Both the position numbers and the translations under genes were made by a program. This document shows positions 36,173 through 45,625 of a DNA stretch of 64,000 nt, piece by piece. Within the stretch, counting starts at the first letter, position 1. Each line of letters begins with the position of its first letter. The stretch spans positions 323,656-387,655 of the forward strand of contig JXTB01000178.1 in NCBI GenBank assembly GCA_002914805.1, in the 5' to 3' direction. Below the pieces are notes generated by a model. The model made no database searches, was not told where the DNA came from, and saw only the letters and a program-made list of their open reading frames with translations. Origin of the DNA: Parasponia andersonii (lineage: Eukaryota; Streptophyta; Magnoliopsida; Rosales; Cannabaceae).

Positions 36173-37734
36173 TTAAAGGAACGGTAATGGTGGATTGTAA
36201 GGACATGGCTTGGATAATGATATTGAAGGACTTCCAATGCTCACTTCTTCAATTGGCTTCTCTCCAACATTTTCTTTTGCTTGCTCTTCCTTAACAACTT
36301 CTTTAATCGTTGGTTTAGATGGTGAAGTAGGCTTCTCAACAGTCTTTAATGTCTCTTTCCCACTTGTCAATGTGATAGCATTATAATACTCCTGGCTCTC
36401 CTTTCTTGGATTTATTTTAATGTTCCTAGGTAGTGTTCCCTGAGGCCAGTTGATCATAGCATTGGCTAATTGGCTAAATTGGGTCTCCAAAGATCTCATG
36501 GTGGCCTCTTAATTTTGAAGGGTGGCTTCATTCTTGACGATGTATTGCACGAGTATCTCTTCCATAAATGGCTTATACTCTTGCAGTAGTTGCTCTTAAT
36601 TCAAAAACCCCTAATTTTGTATCGATCTTGCATTTGGGTTCTACCCTTATTGATTCTAACTACTCCAAGAGAAATTTGGATGATTTCTCCATTCCGGATT
36701 GAAAGAGTTGAAGTAGGGATCGTTATGTTGTTGCTGGTTATAGTTTCCCACGAAGTGAGCTGACTCTGTGTTTAAAAGGCAATAAGAACTCAAGTAGTTA
36801 TCACCACATTGCTCACAAGCTCCAGTTGAGCTTTACATTGTATGAAATCTATGGACTATCATAGAATCGAGCTTCTTGGTCATTGACTCTAAACTCTTGG
36901 TCAATACATTAACTTGAGTTACTAATGAATAAATAACTATTAACTCATTGACACTAGCGGCTCTCCTTCGATTAATATGCTCGAAAGGCCATTGGTAGTT
37001 ATTTGCTGCTATTTCCTCTTATAAATCATAAGCATCATCCATTGATTTATCCATCAACATAACACCAGCTGTTGTATTTACAATAGTCCTTAAATGACTC
37101 ATCAACTTATTGTAAAATGTTTGAACAAGAAGCCACTTGGGTATCCCAGGGTATGGACACTTCCTCATCAACTTCTTATAATGCTCCCAAGCCTCGTACA
37201 AGGATTCATTGTCAAATTACACAAAGGACATGATATCGTTCCTTAAGTTAGCAGCCTTGGCTGGAGGGAAGAACTTGGCAAGAAATTTCTATGCTAAGCT
37301 ATCCCAAGTAGTCATTGATCTCAAAGGTAAAGCATTCAACTAACCTTTAGCCTTGTCTCTGAAGGAGAATAGGAACAACCTTAGGCAAATGGCATCCTTG
37401 CTAACTCTGTTGTACTAAAAAGTGTCACATATCTCTAGAAAATTCATATGTGTTAGTTAGGATCATCACTAGGAAAATTACCAAATTGGCACATAGTTTC
37501 CACAATCTGAATGATTGCCAGCTTCAACTCAAAGTTGCTAGCAATAATAGCCGGCCTTTGGATGCTATGACCAAATCCATCAATAACAAGAACTGCAAAG
37601 TTCCTCAATGGTCTAACATTATCTTGGTCTCTAATCGCTACTTGAGGGTTGATGCCTTGATTCCTCTGTCTTCGAATTCCTCTCAAAGTATGCTCAATCT
37701 TAGGATCGAATGGTAGGAATTCTGTACTCCACAT
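36173..37734 (-). pseudogene. Athila gag
   Basis: From 37734: MWSTEFLPFDPKIEHTLRGI, then FELKLAIIQIVE and QFGNFPSDDPN. At 37201-37019 comes MYEAWEHYKKLMRKCPYPGI and WLLVQTFYNKL, the Retrotrans_gag core. At 36499-36173 the post-gag linker MRSLETQFSQLANAMINWPQ and PRNIKINPRKE appears. Stops lie between these blocks. Capsid function would be in virus-like particles in the cytoplasm; this copy is not intact. Confidence 0.85.
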
Positions 37735-37844
37735 GCATCTCTTATAGTAAAATTAAGTACCTAAAATCCACAATAAGAACAAAAAGGTTTGAATTAAATC
37801 GAAAGTAATAGATATTAGTATTAATAAGTTGTAAATCACTGTAC

Positions 37845-37864
37845 TCCTCAGCAACAATGCCAAA
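37845..37864 (-). other. Athila primer-binding site (tRNA-Asp-like)
   Basis: On the minus strand the sequence reads TTTGGCATTGTTGCTGAGGA, four bases inside the 5' LTR. The intact Athila site is TGGCGCCGTTGCCGGGGA. The changes are mostly C-to-T and G-to-A, as expected of methylated heterochromatin. Confidence 0.75.
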
Positions 37865-37868
37865 AACT

Positions 37869-39470
37869 TGTTGGACTATTTCTAACACATAACTGCATAT
37901 ATACAAGTCGCAACGAGTAATATAAATAGTAAGAGAGTATCGATCCCATGAGGAGCGCATGATTCACAATTGCTAACTACTAACCGAAATTAGTTGTCAA
38001 TTTATCCAAATGACAATAAATGGTTGTTTTGAGCAATAATCAAAATATAAATTCAAAGTAACAGATAATAATAGAAATCAAAACTAAGCAACCAAACATA
38101 GTTTTAACAATAATGATAAAAAGTCTAGGGATACAACCTATACAACCTACCCTCTAACTCTTCTAATTACTAGTTTTTCTCATTGTTCAATCATTTATTT
38201 AGAGATAACAACTGAGAATTTAATTCTATTCACAAACTCTTTTCCAAGACATAAGTCAAAATATCTAACAAGGTAATATGTTACTCCTAACATGAATTGA
38301 TTAGATTCATTAAGCTTAATAATTCTCACAACAAGGTTGCATAAGTCACAGAGGTATATTCCTATCCTATATAAACTCATCCCATACTAGGAAATCTCAT
38401 GTTGTTTAACCTATGTCCGAATCTAAACTCCCCTTCCTAAGTTCATAGAGGTTTCACTCAACAATTATATTTAGTGGCCAAGTAAATAGATGCATTAAGT
38501 ATAAGGTAGAACAATTCACTCATTAATAAATATCAAGAACAAATGAGGAAAATAAAGTAATTGGATTACATTAGAGATTCGATTGCCTCCCTAGAAATGG
38601 AGTTTAGTTCATAGTCATACAAAGAGAAACACAACTAAAATGATAAAATTGATACACATTCATGGCAAAAGATGGAGAGTAAAACAAAAGCAAGAGAAAA
38701 GAAAAACTCTTTTGAAGCTTTCTTAATCTGGTTGTTTCCTTTGGAATCCTCCTTCTTGTTGTTGTTTTCTCTTCGGAATGGCTCTCAAAACCTTTTGGCT
38801 GCTACTGCTTTTTGTCTCTCTTTTTTAGATAAACACAAGAGAACTTAAATATTAGAGGCAATAGGTCATAATCCAAGAATTCAACAAGTTTTTCTGCACT
38901 TTTTGGCACTAGTGCGCCAAATTTGGCACCACAATGTCGAGATGGTTGAGCATCTAGCATTATAGTACCCGCTATGGCATTGGGGCACCACTAAAGACTA
39001 AGAGGTGGTGCCACAGCACCACAAAACCCAGGAGACGGCATTGTAGCACCACAAAACCTAGGAGACGGCACCGTGGCACCACAAAATGAGATTGTGGTGC
39101 CATGGGCGTGGTGCTATAGTGCCACACCATCTAACACAGAGCACCATGGAAGTGGCACTGCTTGGCACCACAATGCCAACTTTCTTGACATTTTGACGTT
39201 GCGGCGCCAATTTGGTGCCACAATGCCTAATTTTCCCACAATATGGCACTGCTACCCACTATTGAGATATCGTTCATCTGTCTTCACTTGCGATTGATCG
39301 AAATTGCCTTGATTTAGCCTTGGTTTTGCTCAAAAATTCGGCATTCTCTGCTCAATGGTTTCTCACCTAAAATACGCATTAAAAACAACAAAAAAAAGTA
39401 AGAAGAGCTCAAAGCAAGCAATTCTTAAGCACGAAATGATAGTAAAGATAAGTGTAAAAGACACTTATCA
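37869..39470 (-). repeat. Athila 5' LTR
   Basis: Begins TGTTGGACTATTTC and ends ACACTTATCA on the plus strand, matching 21069-22634. It carries its own version of the GGTGCC/GGCACC palindrome cluster at 38920-39240, with many differences from the left copy. Confidence 0.9.
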
Positions 39471-39730
39471 TATCTTCTCATTCGTTCCATGAAAAGCTAA
39501 ATTGTTTTTTGCTAAATTCTTTACAACAGTAATTATTCTTATCAGAACTTTTTTCTAGTGTTCCTTTTCCCTATTAATCTTTTCTTGAATATTTTTTTCA
39601 ATTGTCTTATTCTTTGATAACCATAATTCTAAATCAATCTAAGTACTCATATTCGCTATATGCTCATTAGTCATTTCATGACCTTTAAGTTTACTACTAC
39701 GATTTTTTCAATTATTGGATCCTTCGTTAC

Positions 39731-40192
39731 TTAATTAACTTGTACTATGTTTTGTGTTAAACAACTTACAACAAAATTAATATACTTAATTAAAATCTTT
39801 TGAATAAACCAACCATTTTCTATTATGTTTTTCTCCATTCGATAGTTTTCGTATATAATGTATAGCAGAGAAATGCCTGGAATTTTAGTCTTAAGAAAAT
39901 TTATGTTATTTTCTCGACTTAAACTGTTTTCTACTAATAAGTCTCTTAGCTTACCATCAACAATATTTTTCCATCTTCCCAAGTCAAAAATATTTGGGGG
40001 AACGTTATGTAAATTTTGATTAGGGTCTTCGATTTCTTCATTTATTTTAGACTCTTCCACATTTTCATGACACTTTTTACTTGTATTTTCATCATTTTTA
40101 TTGCTTGTAAAAAACTTATCAAGAGCACCTTTTTGAGATTCAATAATTTTTGTACTCTTTTTATTTTTTAAGATTCTCATACCCGGATTCAT
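39731..40192 (-). pseudogene. hAT transposase, N-terminal half with TTF-type zinc finger region
   Basis: A 153-codon ORF on the minus strand begins MNPGMRILKNKKSTKIIESQ and contains GALDKFFTSNK, PNIFDLGRWKNI and KLRDLLVENS. This is the N-terminal layout of plant TTF-type zinc-finger hAT transposases. The zinc-finger cysteine region downstream is eroded. The gene would continue toward lower coordinates but is interrupted by the Athila 5' LTR (39470). It fits the C-terminal half at 19981-21063 in orientation and family. Confidence 0.8.
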
Positions 40193-40798
40193 ATTTTCTA
40201 TTAGACATTCTAATTATTATTAATAATTAAACTAGGTAGAAAATCAATACCCTATTAATAGGATTACAAAAATATAATATCTTATAAAGAAAAACTAAAA
40301 TAGGAAATGTAATTACTAATTTAAATTTTACAAATAATGAAATAAAATAAACAACATCAATTAAAGATTAAACCTGGGAGATGGAACCAGACGTAGAAAT
40401 GACCTTAAAAGATTGGGTAGAATTTGATTGATATTATGATAGAACCAGAGAATGAGAGAGTTAAAAAGATGAGTGACAAAAGAGTTTTTACTTTTATCTG
40501 TCGCTGCAGAATATAGCCTACAGGGGGAATAGGCGAGTTTGAATGTTAGAGCCACACTCATCCTCATTTTTTGTGAGTGTTGTACAGGTGAGTTTTTTTT
40601 GGGGGGGATTGAAATATGGGCAAAATGTTTTATGCACATGTATATGGCCCACCTTAAAAAAAATAATAATAATAATAGTTAAGCTACCAAATGAGGACTT
40701 CCCATGTTAATTTTTCCCCTCCTAGTAGGCCTTGAATCTAAAGGAGCCCTAAGCAATGGCCGTAGTGGCCTACTCTTGGAGCCGGCCTTGATTGACAT

Positions 40799-42245
40799 AT
40801 CGTGTGGCAATCACTAATCTACCGCTTGAGTATATTGCCAAAAAGTTACGTATACTCTCACTTTCTGTTTTTTTTTTTTTTGGGCTTCTTACAAAACTTC
40901 TAGGCCTATAGTTCCAAAAATTGAAAAATCCCAGATGGCCAAATTTGTTGAAAAATCCCAAATCGTTTAGAAAAAAATCACTTTTCTAAAGTTCTTTTAG
41001 ACAAATGTCACTTTTAATAAATAATTATTAAAGTAAAATGTGTTGTCAAAATTGGTATGTTTCAATAGTACTCGAATTAACCAGTCGGCTTACTTAGTTT
41101 AACCAATCTAGCTACTCAAGGTAACTAATTAAGTTCCCTCAGGTAACCTCAGTTACTTCAAGTATCTCATTAATTAATAAAAAAATGTAATTTTCTAAAT
41201 ACTTTTGAAAGTGGTGTTTTTCTAATTAAATCCAAAAACAACTTCAAAATCCAGAATTTTTCAATTTTTTCAGAAAATTACCATAAAAAATCAAAAATCC
41301 TCTTTTTTTTTTTTTTTTTTTTTTGGTAATGTGCTCTCAAAACTCTACTGGGTTACTAATTTGGGCTTCCACCACAAGTCATTTAAAGCCCACTAGCAGA
41401 ACGACAAGAGAAACTTATAAGCCTAAGTTGCAAGTCCAAACAATAAAATTGGCATCTTTTGGAGATTTAAATTGGTCAAAGTTGGGTAATATCTCTTCCA
41501 TAACTCATGTACTTTGAATACTAATTTTGAGTTGATTTTTCCTGTTATCATGACTTTTCAAGAGTTTAAAGCCGTTAGATGCTGAACTTAAGGCAACAAT
41601 CAAATCAAATCTCAAGTCCGATGCAACTTGCGACAAAAAAAAATTGAGTGTGTGATGACATGATCCGCAAGTATGGCCCCCTCTCCCTCCACAGGTACCC
41701 CAAATTCCCAATTCTCTGCCTGCTTTTAAAATAAGTCCAACCATACCACCCACCACTTCACCTCCCTATATTTCTTCCATGGTTTGTACCCAATATTTTC
41801 CCAAAGATCCTCTTGCTACACCATCTCTGCCACCATCCTTTATTTTACCACCTTATGCTTCTCATCCATTTCATCGTTGTGATCTGAATCTACCTCCGCA
41901 CTGTGATCGTAATCCTCTTACGCTTATTTTTTCTAGTCCAGAAATTCGCCCCAACTACAACCCACTAACGGTGTATGCCACTAATACACCTTCTCTTGAT
42001 CACATGTCACCATATGCATTCCGTGCTACTGAATTAATTGCAATGCAAGATGCTCCACAATATTCCATGTTCTCGACATTTTTGTTGTTAGTAAAGTGGA
42101 ATGTGTGCTAAGTCTTAAGATCGATTCTACCTCTTCATCAAGAATCAAGCTTTCAAATTGAAGATTTTTCTACACTTTAGATTACTTCCTCATAGTTTGC
42201 TAAAATTTTAACTCAAAAGAGTCGATTTATAAAACCCTAGAAAAA
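40799..42245 (+). other. Outer-element interior, right part (unassigned)
   Basis: Contains a T-run (41304-41324) and a plus-strand ORF at 41779-42111, rich in proline, histidine and cysteine (MVCTQYFPKDPLATPSLPPS ...), without recognised domains. No pol sequence is visible. The stretch ends at the 3' LTR of the outer element. Confidence 0.4.
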
Positions 42246-42635
42246 TGATAAAGAATATAAATATAATAAATTAGGAATCTATAATATTATTGTTAGTTAA
42301 ATTATTTTAAGATTATATATTTATGCTTTATTTAATTATTATGTCTTATTTAGTTTTAAAATAATTAGTTTCAAATTTTTCTTTTTTCTTTATTTTTAGA
42401 AAATGTTAGTTTTTTAGTTTTTTCTAAGAGTTACTCTATAAATAAGTTCTTCTATTTTGATTATTTTGAAGACTTAATTAATAATATATAAATTATTCAG
42501 AAATTACTAATCTAATATGCTTTCTTTCTCTCTAAAGTTCTTTTTTCTCTAAAATTCTTCTCCTCTTCTTCCTAAATATCTCTCTTTCTATTCTTTCTCT
42601 CGTCTCTTCTAAATTCTCACAATTATTCTACATCA
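42246..42635 (+). repeat. 3' LTR of the outer element; pyrimidine-rich end abuts CNL exon 2
   Basis: Contains a TATA-like CTCTATAAATAAG at about 42435-42447, consistent with plus-strand transcription from the LTR. The last 120 bases are strongly C/T-rich (CTCTTCTTCC, TTCTTTCTCTCGTCTC), a good polypyrimidine tract for the splice acceptor at 42639. CTCAC at 42616-42620 fits a plant branch-point consensus about 20 bases from the AG. No convincing polypurine tract precedes it. Confidence 0.75.
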
Positions 42636-42639
42636 ATAG

Positions 42640-45139
42640 GTCAATTGTTCAAAGCTTTGAAGCCACATCGAAACATAATTTTTGAGATCAAAAACATCAA
42701 AGCGTCTTTACGTGAGATCAAGGATAGAGGAGAAAGATATGGCTTCAATTCCTTGGAAGAAGGATCAAGTAGCAAAAGTAGTGTCACGAGTATTGAACAC
42801 CATGGTCTGAGGTTGAACTCCTTATTTGTTACGGATAATGAATTTCTTGACGTTAATTTCCCTAGCGACAAACTTATAGCAGGTTTGGTTGAAGGAACGT
42901 TGGCTCGAATGATGATTTCATTTGTAGGCACAGGTGGAATTGGTAAGACAACCCTTGTTAAAAAAGTCTATGATGTTGAAGTAGTGAAAGGACACTTCGA
43001 CTGCTGCGCTTGGATAACTGTTTCTCAATCATACAATATAGAAAAGCTTCTCAGAATCTTGGCACAGCAAATTAGCTCAACTATTGAACGTGTTGCGAGT
43101 GAAGTCGACATCTTCGAATATCTAATCAATCCTCTGCGTCAGCATTTGCAAACAAAAAGATACTTGGTTGTGTTTGATGATGTTTGGCAAACCGATTTTT
43201 GGTGTGTTATGAAACATGCTTTGCCTATTAACGACAAAGGTAGTAGAATAATCATCACAACACGAAATGATACAGTTGCAGATTCTTGTAAAGAGACATC
43301 AAGTGATCTTGTCATAAAACTACAACCTTGGTCTCAAGAAATGGCTTGGGAACTTTTTTGCAAGAAGGCATTTAAGTATGAGTTTGAGAGAAATTGTCCT
43401 AAAGAGTTGGAAGAATTATCTCTACAAATTGTTAAAAAATGCCAAGGTTTGCCGCTTGTAATTGCAACAGTTGCTGGTTTGTTGTCCCTTAAGGAGAAGA
43501 GTGCGTTTGAATGGAAAAAGATGCACGATGCTCTTTGTTCCGAGTTGGAAACTAATCCTCACCTTTCAAATATTTCAAAAATCCTTTCTCTTAGCTATAA
43601 TAATTTACCCTATTATCTCAAATCTTGTTTCTTGTATTTTGCCATCTTTCCTGAGGATCGTTTTATTGCAGATGTAAGATTGTATAGATATTGGATCGGC
43701 GAAGGTTTTGTCAAAGAAAAGAGAGGTAAGACCCTAGAACAAGTTGCGGAAGAGTATTTAAATGAACTCATACAACGAAACTTGGTTCAAGTATGGGGCT
43801 TGTTAGGTTATACAGATAAGTTGTGTCGAGTTCATGACTTAGTACACGATGTCATCTTGTCAAGGGCAAATGAATTGGGTTTTTGTCAGATTTTGGATGA
43901 AAATAAGTCGATGATTAGTGGCAGAAGTCGTCGCCTATCAATCCACACGAGTAACAAAAATGCTATGGAGACTATTGAAGACTATGGTGCTCGTTCTATA
44001 TTCCTTTTTAATGTTGACGGGCTCACTAGGGCTTTCATGCTTACATGGTTTGAAAAGTTTAAGAAATTTCAACTTTTGAAAGTGTTGGATTTCACAGACG
44101 TTCCTCTCGAGTATCTCCCAAAAGAAGTGGGAAATTTGTTCCATTTAAAATACTTATGTTTAAGAAACACAAAAGTTAAGAAGCTCCCAAAGTCCATAGG
44201 CAATCTCCAGAATCTACAAATATTGGATCTTTTCTATAGCCCAATATTAGAGCTACCAATCGAGATTAATAACCTTCGAAATCTACGACTTCTTATGGGA
44301 ATATACCATGATCGCACGATGGGATTAAATTTGGATGCTATTCATGGATTGAGACCTAAAAAGGGTATTGGATGTTTGGATAACTTACATGTGTTATGTG
44401 TTGTAGATTCAAGTTGTGGTGGGGTTAATCTTATCAAAGAGCTAGATAAGTTGCGGCAGTTGAGGTGGTTGTCAATTTCTAACTTGACGGTAGAAAATGC
44501 AAGGGCTCTCAGTGCGTCGATCCAAAAGATGAACCACCTCGAGCGACTAGTTCTAATATCAAGTAATAAAGATGAGATTCTTGATCTACAATCCATTTTG
44601 TCTCCGCCTTCTTTGTTGTACCATATAGTATTGAGAAGCGGACGGTTACTTAGTTTTCCAAGCTGGATTTCGAAGCTTCAGAATTTATCGACGTTTGGAT
44701 TGAATGATACAAGATTAGTCGACAATCCTCTGAAAATCCTTGGAGGCTTGCCAAATTTGGAGCATTTTTGGCTTGAGAATGCGTACGAAGGGGAAGAACT
44801 ACATTTTGAGGAAGGTAGTTTTCCGAAACTCAAGCTACTTCAGATAAACAAGTTGGACAGATTAGAGATTGTGAAAGTGAAGTTAGGAGCACTGCCTCTT
44901 CTTGAAGTGCTATGCATTGGGACTTGTCCACTGCTGAAGACAGCAACTGGTTTGCAGCACTTGAGAAGCCTCAAACTCATTGAGATTTCTGATATGCCAG
45001 GCGAATTTGTTACTGATTTGCAACCAGATATAGGCCGACAACAATGGACAGTTAGGCATGTACCTTACGCTGCGTGGTTCACAGGTGAAGGAGATGCTTA
45101 TGATTTCTACCAGAGCGCATATAATTGGAATGTTGACAG
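42640..45139 (+). CDS. CNL immune receptor (RPM1-like), exon 2: NB-ARC and LRR
   Basis: Open for 833 codons without a stop; with exon 1 it gives about 938-940 residues, normal for a CNL. Positions in the joined protein: P-loop GTGGIGKTT 201-209, kinase-2 LVVFDDVW 280-287, RNBS-B GSRIIITTRN 305-314, GLPL region CQGLPLVI 372-379, RNBS-D CFLYFAIFPED 434-444, and VHD (in place of MHD) 502-504 in RVHDLVHD. About a dozen degenerate LRRs follow to the C-terminus, with clear ones such as LPKEVGNLFHLKYLCLRNT. All ADP/ATP-binding motifs are intact. VHD is common in RPM1-type proteins. The 3' splice site is ATAG|G at 42639/42640. No in-frame ATG precedes the codons just before the P-loop, so a product without exon 1 would lack the CC domain. 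If the last intron is not spliced, translation ends at TAA 45141-45143. Confidence 0.85.
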
Positions 45140-45253
45140 GTAAAACACATACACTTCTAATTTATTCTTCTTCTTCTATTTTTTTTCAAACCTTATAATT
45201 TCTCTTTGCATTGTACAAAAATAATGTTGTATAATTGGCTTTTAATATCTCAG

Positions 45254-45263
45254 GTTTTGCTAA
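45254..45263 (+). CDS. CNL receptor, exon 3 (last two codons and stop)
   Basis: A 5' splice site ACAG|GTAAAA at 45139/45140 and a 3' site ATCTCAG|GTTTTGC at 45253/45254 define a 114-base intron. Splicing changes the end from ...NVDR-stop to ...NVDRFC-stop. The paralogue at 61080-61200 has the same arrangement (GATAG|GTAAAC ... TTTCAG|GTTCTGCTGA), also giving R-F-C-stop. This supports a real intron and a conserved C-terminus. The effect on the protein is only two residues; the remainder of this exon would be 3' untranslated. Confidence 0.6.
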
Positions 45264-45507
45264 CCAGCTACGCGTGAGTTTGTTCTCAAATCAATCTTGG
45301 AAGTAGTTATTAATTGTTCTAACTTTTATTGTTCAATATTTCCTTTTTTTACCTCATGGTTTTTTTTGTAAGTTTTTGATTATTAGGAGTAACCATTTGA
45401 ATTATGTACTTTTGTAACAGACTTTCTGTAAAAGAACAAATAAGTACTAAAAGTTATAATTTTTTGATCTAGAAATAAATGATAAAATATAAAATTGCTT
45501 TTGAAGC
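45264..45507. other. 3' flank of the CNL gene
   Basis: Resembles the sequence after the paralogue's stop at 61205-61380 (shared TTTGTTCTCAAATCA, TTTGTAAGTTTT). It therefore belongs to the original gene end, probably 3' untranslated region and terminator. No clear polyadenylation site can be fixed. Confidence 0.5.
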
Positions 45508-45625
45508 TTGCCAAATCTAAAGTATCTTTCGATCGAAGAAGGTAGTCTATAGAAACTCTGGCTACTTCAGTTAAACAAGTTGAAATGATTGGAGGAGGTG
45601 AAGATAACATCAAGAACGTTGCCCA
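45508..45625 (+). pseudogene. LRR fragment of a further CNL copy
   Basis: The segment from GCTTGCCAAATCTAAAGTAT to ACGTTGCCCATG matches the last LRRs of the CNL at 44749-44905 and 60706-60865 (GAAGGTAGT, CTACTTCAG, AAACAAGTTGGA-like blocks), with an internal gap. It is only about 118 bases long and ends at a copia LTR. It shows that at least three NLR copies existed here. Confidence 0.75.

Larger units (their letters stand above)
21069..39470 (-). mobile_element. Athila-type Ty3/gypsy retrotransposon, internally deleted
   Basis: LTRs 21069-22634 and 37869-39470 are flanked by the perfect duplication TATCT (21064-21068 and 39471-39475), within the hAT transposase. Minus-strand order: 5' LTR (right), tRNA-Asp-like primer site, gag, protease, integrase C-terminus, an extra ORF with a putative plant transposon protein domain, TTTGGGGGA polypurine tract, 3' LTR (left). 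Reverse transcriptase, RNase H and the integrase core are missing, so it cannot move by itself. A Tekay element sits at 27021-35520. The LTRs look about 85-90% alike by eye. Confidence 0.9.
19811..40790 (-). mobile_element. hAT-superfamily DNA transposon carrying nested LTR elements
   Basis: The 8-base direct repeat ATTGACAT occurs at 19803-19810 and 40791-40798, the duplication length made by hAT transposases. Between them lie the two halves of one minus-strand hAT transposase: C-terminal at 19981-21063 and N-terminal at 39731-40192. Without the 18.4-kb Athila insertion the element is about 2.6 kb, a normal hAT size. The termini are poor: CAAGGCCGGCTCC read inward from the right, and CAATGTCATCTCAGGCCC from the left, sharing only a CA...GGCC pattern. 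The exact ends are therefore less sure than the identity. Confidence 0.7.
9932..42635 (+). mobile_element. Outer LTR retrotransposon (non-autonomous, copia-like) inserted in the CNL gene
   Basis: LTR copies 9932-10282 (plus one base at 19163) and 42246-42635 start TGAT(G/A)AAGAATAT and end TTCTACATCA. They are flanked by ACAGG (9927-9931) and ATAGG (42636-42640), a 5-base duplication with one change. Removing the younger CACTA and hAT insertions leaves about 640 bases (19164-19802) and 1450 bases (40799-42245) of interior, about 2.8 kb in all with LTRs. No gag-pol is recognised, so it was non-autonomous. A GTATCA core just after the 5' LTR resembles a tRNA-iMet primer site. The LTRs differ at roughly one fifth of positions by eye. 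Confidence 0.8.

Noticed and set aside
42645-45143. NB-ARC-LRR gene starting from a non-ATG codon at 42645
   Set aside because: The codon at 42645 is TTG inside the reading frame that comes from exon 1. No ATG start is present until just before the P-loop, so this is an internal exon.
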